This document shows, piece by piece, positions 1-6,106 of a stretch of DNA of 6,106 nucleotides. Each line of letters begins with the position of its first letter. Positions within the stretch are counted from its first letter, which is position 1. The translations under genes and the position numbers were made by a program. Origin of the DNA: Chloroflexota bacterium (GTDB lineage: Bacteria; Chloroflexota; Limnocylindria; Limnocylindrales; CSP1-4); the NCBI GenBank assembly GCA_021789355.1, contig JAJYJR010000374.1, forward strand, positions 1 to 6,106. The letters run 5' to 3'. Below the pieces are notes generated by a model. The model was not told the DNA's origin, searched no databases, and worked only from the letters and a program-made list of their open reading frames with translations.

Positions 1-112
1 GCAGTTGAAGAAGCGGACCGAATCCCAGGTTGACCTGCTCCTCGAACGTCGTCAGGCCCTCATCACCGCGGCTGTCACCGGCCAGCTGGAGATCCCCGGA
101 GTCGCCGCGTGA
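1..112 (+). CDS. hsdS: Type I restriction-modification specificity subunit HsdS, C-terminal end only (partial)
   Basis: The window begins inside this gene. The first complete codon is at position 2 and the reading frame ends at TGA 110-112, leaving the last 36 residues. They read as a charged helix followed by the motif RRQALITAAVTGQLEIPG, which closely resembles the usual C-terminus of HsdS proteins (the end of the distal conserved helix that packs against HsdM). HsdS carries the target recognition domains that give the HsdM2S methyltransferase and the HsdR2M2S nuclease their DNA specificity; those domains lie upstream of the window. The stop codon overlaps the GTG start of hsdR in the four bases GTGA (109-112), so the two genes are translationally coupled. 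The identification rests on this short tail plus the adjoining hsdR. An hsdM gene is expected upstream but cannot be seen. Confidence 0.88.
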   Translation, partial: QLKKRTESQVDLLLERRQALITAAVTGQLEIPGVAA

Positions 113-3105
113 AGCCCGACGAGCGGAGGTTCGAGGACGCGATCACCGGCTCTCTCGTGGAGGCTGGCGGATACCGAGTCTGCAAGCGGGGCACGAATCC
201 CGAATGGGCCGCCGACTTCGATCGGACCCGCGGGCTCGACACCGCGGAACTGTTCGCCTTCCTCGTCGAGACACAGCCCACGGCGTGGGAGCGCCTCGTC
301 GCGGTCCACGGCGGACTCAACGGCGCGCGCCAGCAGTTCGCCGATCGGCTGGCGAAGCAGCTCGACGAGCGCGGGACGGTCGACGTCCTGCGTCACGGCA
401 TCTCCGACCACGGCATCGAGGTCCGCCTGGCGTACTTTAGGCCCGCCCACGGCCTGACACCCGAACTGACCGAGCGCTACCTCGCTAACCGGCTCACCGT
501 GACCCGCCAGCTCCCGTACGACGCAGGCGGCGCCAAGACGCTCGACCTATGCCTCTTCGTCAACGGCATACCGGTCGCCACCGCCGAGCTCAAGAACCCG
601 CTCACGGGGCAGGGCATCGAGCACGCCAAGGCGCAGTACCGCAGCGACCGGGATCCTGCGAACGTGACGCTCGGGCGGCGCGCCCTGGTGCACTTCGCGG
701 TCGCCCCCGTGCTCGTCGAGATGACCACGCGGCTGGCCGGCCCGGCCACCCGTTTCCTGCCCTTCAACCGGGGCGACGCCGGCGGCAAGGGGAACCCGCC
801 TGACCCGAGCGGCCACCGCACGCGCTACCTGTGGGAAGAGGTCTGGGCGCGCGACGCCTGGCTCGACATTCTGGGTCGCTTCATCCACGTGCTCCCCGGC
901 GAAGGCCCGAGCCACGCCGTGCAGCTGCGCAACGGTTCCACCATCTTTCCCCGGTATCACCAGTGGGACGCGGTGCGCCGACTCGAGGCAACGGCGCGCG
1001 AGGAGGGCCCAGGGCACAGCTACCTCGTGGAGCACTCGGCAGGCTCCGGTAAGTCGAACACGATCGCCTGGCTGGCCCACCGGCTCATGTCGCTCCACGG
1101 CGCCGACGATGCCCCGGTCTTCGACAAGGTGGTCGTCATCACCGACCGGGTGATCCTCGACCGCCAGCTGCAGGAGACGATCTACCAGTTCGAGCATGCC
1201 ACCGGGGTCGTCGCCCGCATCGACCAGGACTCCGCGCAACTCGCGCAGGCCCTGGCGGGCGAGCAGTCGCGGATCATCATCACGACGCTCCAGAAGTTCC
1301 CCTTCATCCTCGACAAGGTGGCGGACCTCGGACAGCGCCGCTACGCGGTCATCGTGGACGAGGCGCACTCCTCCCAGACCGGCGAGGCCGCCAAGGACCT
1401 CAAGGCGGCCCTGGGCGCGACATCGGCCGAGGCCCAGCTCTCGCTCGCCGAGCAGGCCGAGGCGCTCGAGGTGGTGATCGACCCGCAGGATGCGCTCGCC
1501 GCCACGGTCGCCGCGCGAGGCCGTCAGCCCAACCTGTCCTTCTTCGCCTTCACCGCCACGCCCAAGGCGCGCACCCTAGAGCTCTTCGGCCGGAAGGACG
1601 CCGACGGCAACGCCGCCCCCTTCCATCTCTACTCGATGCGCCAGGCGATCGAGGAGGGCTTCATCCTCGACGTGCTGGCCAACTACACGACGTATCAGAC
1701 GTACTGGAAGGTGGGCAAGGCGGTCAGCGACGACCCCGAGTACGAGACGCGCAAGGCACGCCGCTCGATCGCGCGCTTCGTGTCACTCCATCCCCACAAC
1801 CTCGCGCAGAAGGCCGAGGTCATCGTCGAGCACTTCCGGACCCACACCCGTCACAAGATCGGCGGGCGGGGCAAGGCAATGGTCGTCACGAGCAGCCGCC
1901 TGCACGCCGTGCGCTACAAGCAGGCCATCGACCGCTACCTGGCGGAGAAGGGCTACGCCGACACGAAGGCGCTCGTGGCGTTCTCGGGTCGCGTCGACGA
2001 CAACGGCCTCGACTTCAGCGAGTCGGGCATGAACGGGTTTCCCGAGTCGCAGACCGCGACCCGCTTCAATGACCCCGAGTACGGGGTCCTCATCGTGGCC
2101 GAGAAGTTCCAGACGGGCTACGACCAGCCCCTGCTCCACACGATGTTCGTGGACAAGACCCTCGTCGGCCTCGCCGCGGTGCAGACGCTCAGCCGCCTCA
2201 ACCGCATCCATCCCGAGAAGACCGACACGTTCGTGCTCGACTTCCGCAACAAGGGCGAGGACATCACCGAGGCCTTCCGTCCCTGGTACGAGACGACGGT
2301 GGCGGTGCCCACCGACCCCAACCTCCTGCACGACCTGGCCGACCGCCTGCTCGCCCTGCAGGTGCTCGATGCCGAGGAGGCCCGGGGGGTCGCTGCGCGC
2401 ATTGTGGATCGCACCCAGAAGCTCACCGACCACGGCGCGGTCTACGGGCTCCTGGAATCTGCGGTCGAGCGCTTCCGGGCGAAGAACACGGCCGAACAGG
2501 ACGAGGCACGCGCTGCACTCGACCAGTTCGTGCGCGCGTACGCCTTCCTCAGCCAGGTGGTCGACTTCGGGGACGTCTTCCTCGAGGCGCTCTACCTCTC
2601 CAGCCGCGCGCTCCTCTCGCTCATCCGCGCGGGCGAGGGCGGCCGGCTCGATCTGGGCTCCGAGGTCGAGCTGACGCACCTTCGGATGGAGAAGACGAGC
2701 GAGGGCTCGATCACGCCGGATAGCGGCGTCGCCGAGCTCAAGGCGATCTACGCAGGAACCGGCCCGGAGGCCGAACCGGCGACGGAGCGCCTCTCGGCCA
2801 TCATCGAGGTGCTCAACGAGCACTTCGGCACGCACCTCGGCACGGTCGACCAGCTCTTCTTCGACCAGATGGAGGCGTCCTGGCTGGCCGACGAGCACCT
2901 CGTCGAGCAGGCCCGCGCCAACCCCATCGAGAACTTCCGCCTCGTCTTCGCCGACACGTTCCTGAAGACGATCGTCGGGCGCATGGACGACAACGCCGAC
3001 ATCTTTCGCCGCATCCTCGACGACCCAGCGTTCCAGGCGATCGTGCGGGAGCACTACCTCGGGCGGGTGTATGGGCAGGCGCGGGCGAACGGAGGAGGGG
3101 ACTGA
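109..3105 (+). CDS. hsdR: Type I restriction enzyme HsdR (R subunit, nuclease plus DNA translocase)
   Basis: Complete 998-residue R subunit, a normal length for HsdR. It joins HsdM2S to translocate unmodified DNA with ATP and cut it far from the recognition site. The N-terminal PD-(D/E)xK nuclease domain (about residues 1-260) shows D146 and E160-L-K162, followed by the family-typical run NPLTGQGIEHAKAQY. The SF2 helicase motor follows: Walker A in EHSAGSGKS (308-316, K315), DEAH at 417-420, motif III FTATPK (481-486), a motif V region EKFQTGYDQP (665-674) and motif VI QTLSRLNR (692-699). The remaining approximately 270 residues are the helical C-terminal region that usually docks on the methyltransferase. 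No key residue is missing and the frame is unbroken. The GTG start at 109 is preceded by GGAG at 98-101 and overlaps the hsdS stop. The stop (3103-3105) touches the next ATG. The recognition sequence cannot be inferred from this subunit. Confidence 0.97.
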   Translation: MKPDERRFEDAITGSLVEAGGYRVCKRGTNPEWAADFDRTRGLDTAELFAFLVETQPTAWERLVAVHGGLNGARQQFADRLAKQLDERGTVDVLRHGISDHGIEVRLAYFRPAHGLTPELTERYLANRLTVTRQLPYDAGGAKTLDLCLFVNGIPVATAELKNPLTGQGIEHAKAQYRSDRDPANVTLGRRALVHFAVAPVLVEMTTRLAGPATRFLPFNRGDAGGKGNPPDPSGHRTRYLWEEVWARDAWLDILGRFIHVLPGEGPSHAVQLRNGSTIFPRYHQWDAVRRLEATAREEGPGHSYLVEHSAGSGKSNTIAWLAHRLMSLHGADDAPVFDKVVVITDRVILDRQLQETIYQFEHATGVVARIDQDSAQLAQALAGEQSRIIITTLQKFPFILDKVADLGQRRYAVIVDEAHSSQTGEAAKDLKAALGATSAEAQLSLAEQAEALEVVIDPQDALAATVAARGRQPNLSFFAFTATPKARTLELFGRKDADGNAAPFHLYSMRQAIEEGFILDVLANYTTYQTYWKVGKAVSDDPEYETRKARRSIARFVSLHPHNLAQKAEVIVEHFRTHTRHKIGGRGKAMVVTSSRLHAVRYKQAIDRYLAEKGYADTKALVAFSGRVDDNGLDFSESGMNGFPESQTATRFNDPEYGVLIVAEKFQTGYDQPLLHTMFVDKTLVGLAAVQTLSRLNRIHPEKTDTFVLDFRNKGEDITEAFRPWYETTVAVPTDPNLLHDLADRLLALQVLDAEEARGVAARIVDRTQKLTDHGAVYGLLESAVERFRAKNTAEQDEARAALDQFVRAYAFLSQVVDFGDVFLEALYLSSRALLSLIRAGEGGRLDLGSEVELTHLRMEKTSEGSITPDSGVAELKAIYAGTGPEAEPATERLSAIIEVLNEHFGTHLGTVDQLFFDQMEASWLADEHLVEQARANPIENFRLVFADTFLKTIVGRMDDNADIFRRILDDPAFQAIVREHYLGRVYGQARANGGGD
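3091..3098 (+). promoter_or_regulatory. Strong ribosome binding site for the GIY-YIG/RAMA gene
   Basis: GGAGGAGG lies inside the last codons of hsdR, seven bases before the ATG at 3106. It is a near-perfect anti-16S match. With the hsdR stop touching that ATG, it supports both termination-reinitiation and independent loading of ribosomes on the downstream gene. It also decides the start codon at 3106. Confidence 0.8.
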
Positions 3106-3957
3106 ATGGCAACCCTCGAGACGCTGCCGATCACGGCGCTCATCCCGGAGACAGCGAAGAGCCCCATCGTGATCTACGAGTCCCACGCCGCCCTGCGCAT
3201 GGCGATCGCCGAGCGGCACTCGATCTCCGGCCTGGTGGACTGGGACCTGCCCGGGGTGTACTGCCTGCTGTACCCGGTGGCCGCGGATGGCACGTTCCCG
3301 ATCTACGTCGGCCAGGCACCCTCGGGGCTGCGCGGCCGGGTGTTCCAGCATGTGAGCAAGAAGGAAGACTGGATCCGCGCTCTCCTCATCGCCCGGGACA
3401 CCACGCACGGTTTCCACTCGGCCCAGGTTGGCTGGTTGGAGGGGCGACTGTGGCGGCAGGCGTTCGCCTCCGCGCGCGGCACTCTCGTCAACAGGAACGA
3501 GCCCAAGGACGAGACGCTGCCCGACTACGAGCGTGCCGCCCTGGAGGCCTGCATCCTGCCCATCGGTCGCGTCCTCCGGCTGCTCGGTTACCCGCTCGAA
3601 GCGGAGGACGACCTGCCCAGCCCCAAGGACATCGTGCACAAGACGTTCCACGGAGTGACGCTCGCCGATCTCCTCGAAGCCGGTCTGCTATCGACTGGGC
3701 AGACGCTGCACTTCATCGCCGCCGGGTACTCCGCGAGCGCGACGGTGCAGCCCTCCGGGAAGCTGCTGATGGACGGCACGGCTTACGACACCCCGTCGGG
3801 CGCGGGGCAGGTGATCCGTGGGCGCGCCACCAACGGCTGGGAGCACTGGGCTGTGCAGAACGCCCAGGGCAACTTCGTCCCGCTCGCGGAGATCCGTACG
3901 AAGTTCGTGGAGGCGCGGGCGCACACAGCCGAGGCGGCGGCGCCGTCCAAGCAGTGA
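3106..3957 (+). CDS. GIY-YIG nuclease with C-terminal RAMA-like modified-DNA reader domain
   Basis: A 283-residue protein cotranscribed with hsdR. Residues about 48-165 fit a GIY-YIG nuclease fold: GVY at 50-52, then IYVG at 66-69, a basic loop LRGRVFQH (75-82, candidate catalytic Arg 76 or 78), E112 in WLEGRLW as the likely metal-binding glutamate, and N129 in TLVNRNEP. Residues about 184-265 look like the RAMA domain: TLADLLEAGLL, TLHF, an Ala-Thr-Val strand (ATVQPSGKL, 212-220), a DTPSGAG turn (228-234), ATNGWEHW (241-248), and a closing PLAEIR (259-264). From family knowledge, RAMA is predicted to recognise modified bases in restriction systems, so a plausible role is cleaving or sensing modified DNA alongside the type I enzyme. 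That role is inference. DUF4357, another C-terminal partner of GIY-YIG proteins with a similar SPSxAA...NGWxxW pattern, is the main alternative for the second domain. No signal peptide or membrane segment is visible, so it should be cytoplasmic. The last 15 residues are a low-complexity Ala-rich tail. Confidence 0.85.
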   Translation: MATLETLPITALIPETAKSPIVIYESHAALRMAIAERHSISGLVDWDLPGVYCLLYPVAADGTFPIYVGQAPSGLRGRVFQHVSKKEDWIRALLIARDTTHGFHSAQVGWLEGRLWRQAFASARGTLVNRNEPKDETLPDYERAALEACILPIGRVLRLLGYPLEAEDDLPSPKDIVHKTFHGVTLADLLEAGLLSTGQTLHFIAAGYSASATVQPSGKLLMDGTAYDTPSGAGQVIRGRATNGWEHWAVQNAQGNFVPLAEIRTKFVEARAHTAEAAAPSKQ

Positions 3958-4007
3958 CCGTGGCCGAAGATGCGCTGCCCGCGCAGCACGGCGCCCGCCG
4001 TCCTTCG

Positions 4008-4778
4008 TCATTGGGCCGGGCAGCGCAGGCCACCCCGGGGCCACTTCGGCGGGAAGGCGCGGCCCAGGAACCCCGTCAGCCGCTCGATCGCAGCGGCGTC
4101 CAGCAGCTGGTCTCTGGTCACCAACCGCTGGATGGAGGCGGGTGCCCTCCAGACGCACACCGCGGAGGCGCTCCGGTGGCCGCAGCAGCGGCCAGTCCGC
4201 GCCGACGAAGCAGAACACCGGCACGATGGGAGGGAGTGGCTACACCCCGGCGGCCTGCAGGGCGGCCGTGAGCGCCGCCTGCTGCCAGCCCATCCCCTCC
4301 GCCAGCGTCCAGCAGTCCCGGTGGTCCACGTAGAGGCGCTCGTCGGTGCGCAACCAGCCGCCCCGGTCGCGGACGTGCACCAGGCCCGGGTAGCGCTTGG
4401 CGTCGATCACGAAGACGCCGGCGGGGCCGATCACCAGGTGATCGGGGTTGCCCCGCGTGCCGGACACCCGTCGGTCGTGAAGGATCCGGATCCCGGGCAC
4501 CTGGGCCAGGGCGGCCCCGAGCGCCGCCTCGCTCCGTGCACCACGAGCCCAGGCGCGGTGGGTTGGGGATCGTCGGTGAGGGTGAAGGTCTCAGGCTCCT
4601 CGAGCCCTACCGGGAGCGGATCGCGGGAGCCACGTCGGACTGCTGACGGGTCGACGTTCGCCTGCCGTCGCGCAGCTTCCCGGAGAACCGGGAGCTGACG
4701 CCTTGCGCTTGGCTCGTGCGGGGTCTGGGGCCACTCGTCGGTCGTCCGGAGCTGGTGCAGGGCCGGCGCACACGGCAC
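4008..4778 (-). pseudogene. Decayed NERD-domain (nuclease-related) protein gene with two frameshifts and an internal stop
   Basis: Reading the minus strand, one NERD protein can be followed across three lesions. The first segment (from about 4778, best supported from about 4690) ends in TFTLTDDPQP near 4562. One base then appears missing and the reading continues as HRAWARGARSEAALGAAL (from 4560). Next come LHDRRVSGTRGNPDHLVIGP and GVFVIDAKRYPG, with the nuclease-like N-x-D-H and D-A-K residues, and then GGWLRTDERLYVDHRDCW. An in-frame TAG at 4240-4242 interrupts it, yet the same frame goes on as PVFCFVGADWPLLRPP (a typical NERD strand). At about 4140 one extra base shifts the frame to ASIQRLVTRDQLLDAAAIER and a closing GRAFPPKWPRGG, ending at TGA 4008-4010. 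NERD is a predicted RecB-like nuclease fold; its cellular role is poorly known. The first 30 or so residues and the start codon (GTG 4778 is the earliest candidate in frame) are uncertain. Sequencing error is possible, but three lesions in one gene beside intact neighbours favour real decay. Confidence 0.8.
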
Positions 4779-4798
4779 CCGTCAATCGGGTCGCTCGG

Positions 4799-5137
4799 CT
4801 AGGCGCGGGGATCCCCCGGCTCGTCGGGGTCGTCCGCCTCCCCGCGGCTGCGGCGGCGCGCCTCGCGGCGAATGAGCAGGTCGAGCAGCTCGTCGGTCTC
4901 GCTGCGCGCGCGGCGGGGCGGCGTCGGTGGCGCGGCGGGGCGGTGCGTGGAGGCGGCCCCCTGGGTGAGCGCCAGGAGGACGGTGCCCCCCGTCAGCAGC
5001 ACGTACAGGCCCGGCGGGATCTGGAGGCCGACGAGGCCGAGTCCCACCCAGACGATCGCCGCCAGGCCGCCGATCAGGACGAGTGCGACGAGGATCCCCA
5101 TGACCCAGCGCGTGATGGCCCGACCGAGCGCACCCAT
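4799..5137 (-). CDS. Small membrane protein of unknown function (two predicted helices)
   Basis: A 112-residue protein I do not recognise. Residues about 11-35 (WVMGILVALVLIGGLAAIVW and on) and about 41-61 (PPGLYVLLTGGTVLLALTQG) are two hydrophobic stretches long enough to span the membrane, separated by a short turn. The remaining approximately 50 residues are hydrophilic: a Pro-rich linker (68-75), then a charged segment with SETDELLDLLIRREARRR, likely a cytoplasmic helix, and an acidic end. The short basic N-terminus (GRAITR) suggests an N-in, C-in hairpin topology. ATG 5135-5137 lies 3 bp after the stop of the zinc-ribbon gene, with no good Shine-Dalgarno of its own, so it is probably translated by coupling. 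That arrangement and the coherent membrane pattern make this a real gene rather than a shadow frame. Confidence 0.72.
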   Translation of the reverse strand: MGALGRAITRWVMGILVALVLIGGLAAIVWVGLGLVGLQIPPGLYVLLTGGTVLLALTQGAASTHRPAAPPTPPRRARSETDELLDLLIRREARRRSRGEADDPDEPGDPRA

Positions 5138-5140
5138 CGC

Positions 5141-5506
5141 TCAGGGCCTCGGGCGTCGGAACCGGATCGTCACGCTCGAGATCACGTCGTGCTCGTTCCC
5201 GATGCCCGGGAGCTCCGGCACATCGTCGAGGTCGAGCACGGCCAGGCGGATGCGCCGCTCGTCGGGACGCAGGTACGCCGGTCCCTCCGGCACGTGCCCC
5301 GCCCGGGTCGCGGCCCCGGCCTCCTCCTCAACCTCGTCCGGCTCCGGTGGGAAGCCGGGACCCCGGATGACGCCCGAGCGGATCGCCAGCCCGCAGAGGG
5401 CACAGCTCACCTCGTCGCCGCCCGGCCCGCGGGTCCAGGTCGTGTAGCCCAGCCAGGCCGCCGCCCCGCAGCTCGGACACGCGATCTCGCGTGGGTGGTT
5501 CTCCAT
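5141..5506 (-). CDS. Small zinc-ribbon protein of unknown function
   Basis: A 121-residue protein. Near the N-terminus it has two cysteine pairs, C10-P-S-C13 and C35-A-L-C38, spaced like a zinc ribbon (CxxC, 21 residues, CxxC). The middle is acidic (EPDEVEEEAG, about 56-65). The C-terminal half, with LRPDERRIRLAVLDLDDVPE, looks like a small beta-rich domain. I do not recognise the family; nucleic-acid or protein binding are both possible and neither is shown. I chose ATG 5506 rather than the GTG one codon upstream (5509) because GAGGAG at 5513-5518 lies six bases from the ATG but only three from the GTG. It is the first gene of a two-gene minus-strand unit with the membrane protein downstream. 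Confidence 0.72.
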   Translation of the reverse strand: MENHPREIACPSCGAAAWLGYTTWTRGPGGDEVSCALCGLAIRSGVIRGPGFPPEPDEVEEEAGAATRAGHVPEGPAYLRPDERRIRLAVLDLDDVPELPGIGNEHDVISSVTIRFRRPRP

Positions 5507-5512
5507 CACCGT

Positions 5513-5518
5513 CTCCTC
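5513..5518 (-). promoter_or_regulatory. Ribosome binding site of the zinc-ribbon gene
   Basis: GAGGAG on the minus strand, six bases before ATG 5506. It favours that ATG over the adjacent in-frame GTG at 5509. Confidence 0.6.
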
Positions 5519-5582
5519 AAAGACCTCTGCCTGGCGCGTCGGCGCGCCGTCCCTCCGGTTGTCGGCGGAACGCGCACGGCGT

Positions 5583-5611
5583 CAAGCGGGGGAGGGGGGT
5601 TGCCCCGCTTG
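5583..5611. repeat. Inverted repeat in the divergent intergenic region
   Basis: CAAGCGGGG (5583-5591) and CCCCGCTTG (5603-5611) are perfect 9-bp inverted arms around an 11-base G-rich loop, within the space between the divergently oriented zinc-ribbon gene and the plus-strand membrane gene. No T-run follows on either strand, so it is not a standard intrinsic terminator. It could be an operator for a dyad-binding regulator. On the minus strand its left arm overlaps TTGACG (5585-5580), a possible -35 for the zinc-ribbon gene, but the matching -10 (GACAAC, 5563-5558) is poor. In sequence this GC-rich, a 9-bp dyad may arise by chance. Confidence 0.35.
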
Positions 5612-5675
5612 CGGCGGGGGCGTGCGGACGGGCCGCTGCCTTGACCCGAGCGGCGGGCCTTCCCAGGCTCCCCCC

Positions 5676-6106
5676 GTGGACGCTCGACGGCAGCGGAAGG
5701 CGCGCCTGGCTGCGGCCCGACGGCGGCTGCGGGCGGCACGCGAGCGCGCGCGGCGGGCCGCGGTGCCGCTCCCTGTGCTGCGGCCGCTGGGCGAGATCCT
5801 TCGGGCGCGCTGGCAGGGGGCACGGCGGCACTGGACCCGCTGGCGCCTCGCCTACCTCGCCGTCGTCCTGCTCGAGGCGTGGTATGCCCGCGGCGACCCG
5901 GCGTCCCGCGTGGCGCTCGCCGCCTGGCTCCTGGCGGGCTCCCTCGCCTGGATCGTCGCCTCGCTGGCCGAGGCCGACCTCACCGCCCGACGGGCCGCGC
6001 ACGGGCGGAGCAGCGCGCCCGCCGTGCGGGGCTGGCGCCTGGCCGGGACGCTGGGCGCCATGGACCCCGACCTGCTCCTGGCGCTCGACCTGACGCTCTA
6101 CCTGCA
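5676..6106 (+). CDS. Putative membrane protein of unknown function, 3' end beyond the window (partial)
   Basis: An open frame from GTG 5676 to the window end (143 codons seen, no stop). The N-terminus (residues 2-30) is strongly basic and Arg/Ala-rich, probably a helix (RLAAARRRLRAARERARR). Two hydrophobic segments follow, about residues 56-71 (WRLAYLAVVLLEAWYA) and about 79-97 (VALAAWLLAGSLAWIVASL), the first somewhat short for a span. After them come a polar linker and LLLALDLTLYL at the truncated end. I do not recognise the family. The frame was preferred over the overlapping plus-strand frame ending at 6093 because only this one gives coherent hydrophobic segments and the G/C third-position pattern of the neighbours. 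The start is uncertain: GTG 5676 has only a weak AGG-type ribosome site, and the frame is open further upstream, with another GTG at 5622. Confidence 0.62.
   Translation, partial: MDARRQRKARLAAARRRLRAARERARRAAVPLPVLRPLGEILRARWQGARRHWTRWRLAYLAVVLLEAWYARGDPASRVALAAWLLAGSLAWIVASLAEADLTARRAAHGRSSAPAVRGWRLAGTLGAMDPDLLLALDLTLYL

Noticed and set aside
547..1368. Minus-strand open frame of 273 codons inside hsdR.
   Set aside because: Antisense to the nuclease and Walker A regions of hsdR, with no recognisable motifs; explained by GC bias.
1783..3651. Long minus-strand open frame of 622 codons opposite hsdR and the GIY-YIG gene.
   Set aside because: It spans the end of hsdR and the start of the next gene, both of which have clear family motifs. 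Its translation is low-complexity, rich in V, L, R and E, and shows no domain pattern. It is a high-GC shadow frame.
3971..3987. Possible terminator hairpin GCTGC-CCGC-GCAGC just after the GIY-YIG/RAMA stop.
   Set aside because: The stem is only 5 bp and no T-run follows; such short dyads are expected by chance in this base composition.
3450..4271. Plus-strand open frame running from inside the GIY-YIG gene into the NERD remnant.
   Set aside because: It bridges a gene and a minus-strand pseudogene and has only A/R/G-rich low-complexity translation.
4703..5644. Plus-strand open frame of 313 codons over the zinc-ribbon/membrane gene pair.
   Set aside because: The translation is compositionally biased (A, R, G, P), with no hydrophobic or metal-binding pattern. 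The minus-strand frames give coherent membrane helices and paired cysteines with a good ribosome site.
5641..5675. TTGACC at 5641-5646 as a -35 for the plus-strand membrane gene.
   Set aside because: No acceptable -10 lies 16-18 bp downstream, and the start codon at 5676 would be too close.
5491..6093. Plus-strand open frame of 200 codons at the right end.
   Set aside because: Its product is an R/P/S/G-rich string. The frame starting at GTG 5676 over the same bases gives plausible membrane segments instead.
1..6106. CRISPR array, transposase, integrase, tRNA or rRNA.
   Set aside because: No regularly spaced direct repeats, no recombinase motifs and no RNA-gene signatures were seen on either strand.

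Overview
This is a GC-rich window. All intact reading frames have the strong third-position G/C bias of a high-GC bacterium, most likely an actinobacterium or a high-GC Chloroflexota-type organism. The assignment is an inference from base composition and from a NERD-protein remnant of a type common in Actinobacteria. There is no rRNA, tRNA or phylogenetic marker gene to fix it.

Left half (1-3957, plus strand): the 3' end of a type I restriction-modification operon. The window opens inside the last codons of hsdS (specificity subunit). Its stop codon overlaps the GTG start of a complete hsdR (998 aa, RecB-like nuclease plus SF2 helicase/translocase). The hsdR stop directly abuts the ATG of a 283-aa protein with its own strong ribosome binding site. 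That protein has an N-terminal GIY-YIG nuclease fold and a C-terminal domain that reads like RAMA (the restriction-associated modified-DNA reader), with DUF4357 as the alternative. This third gene is the most interesting element: a second nuclease with a likely modification sensor, tightly coupled to a modification-dependent restriction system.

Middle (3958-4798): after a short convergent gap lies a decayed minus-strand gene for a NERD-domain (nuclease-related) protein. Its conserved core can be followed through one -1-type frameshift, one in-frame amber stop and one +1-type frameshift, so it is a probable pseudogene at the edge of the defence locus.

Right part (4799-6106): a minus-strand pair, consisting of a 121-aa zinc-ribbon protein followed 3 bp later by a 112-aa two-helix membrane protein. 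Across a divergent intergenic region of about 170 bp (with one inverted repeat) starts a plus-strand membrane-protein gene that runs off the window end. I do not recognise any of these three; they look like ordinary chromosomal genes flanking the defence locus.

No CRISPR array, transposase, tRNA or rRNA was seen.
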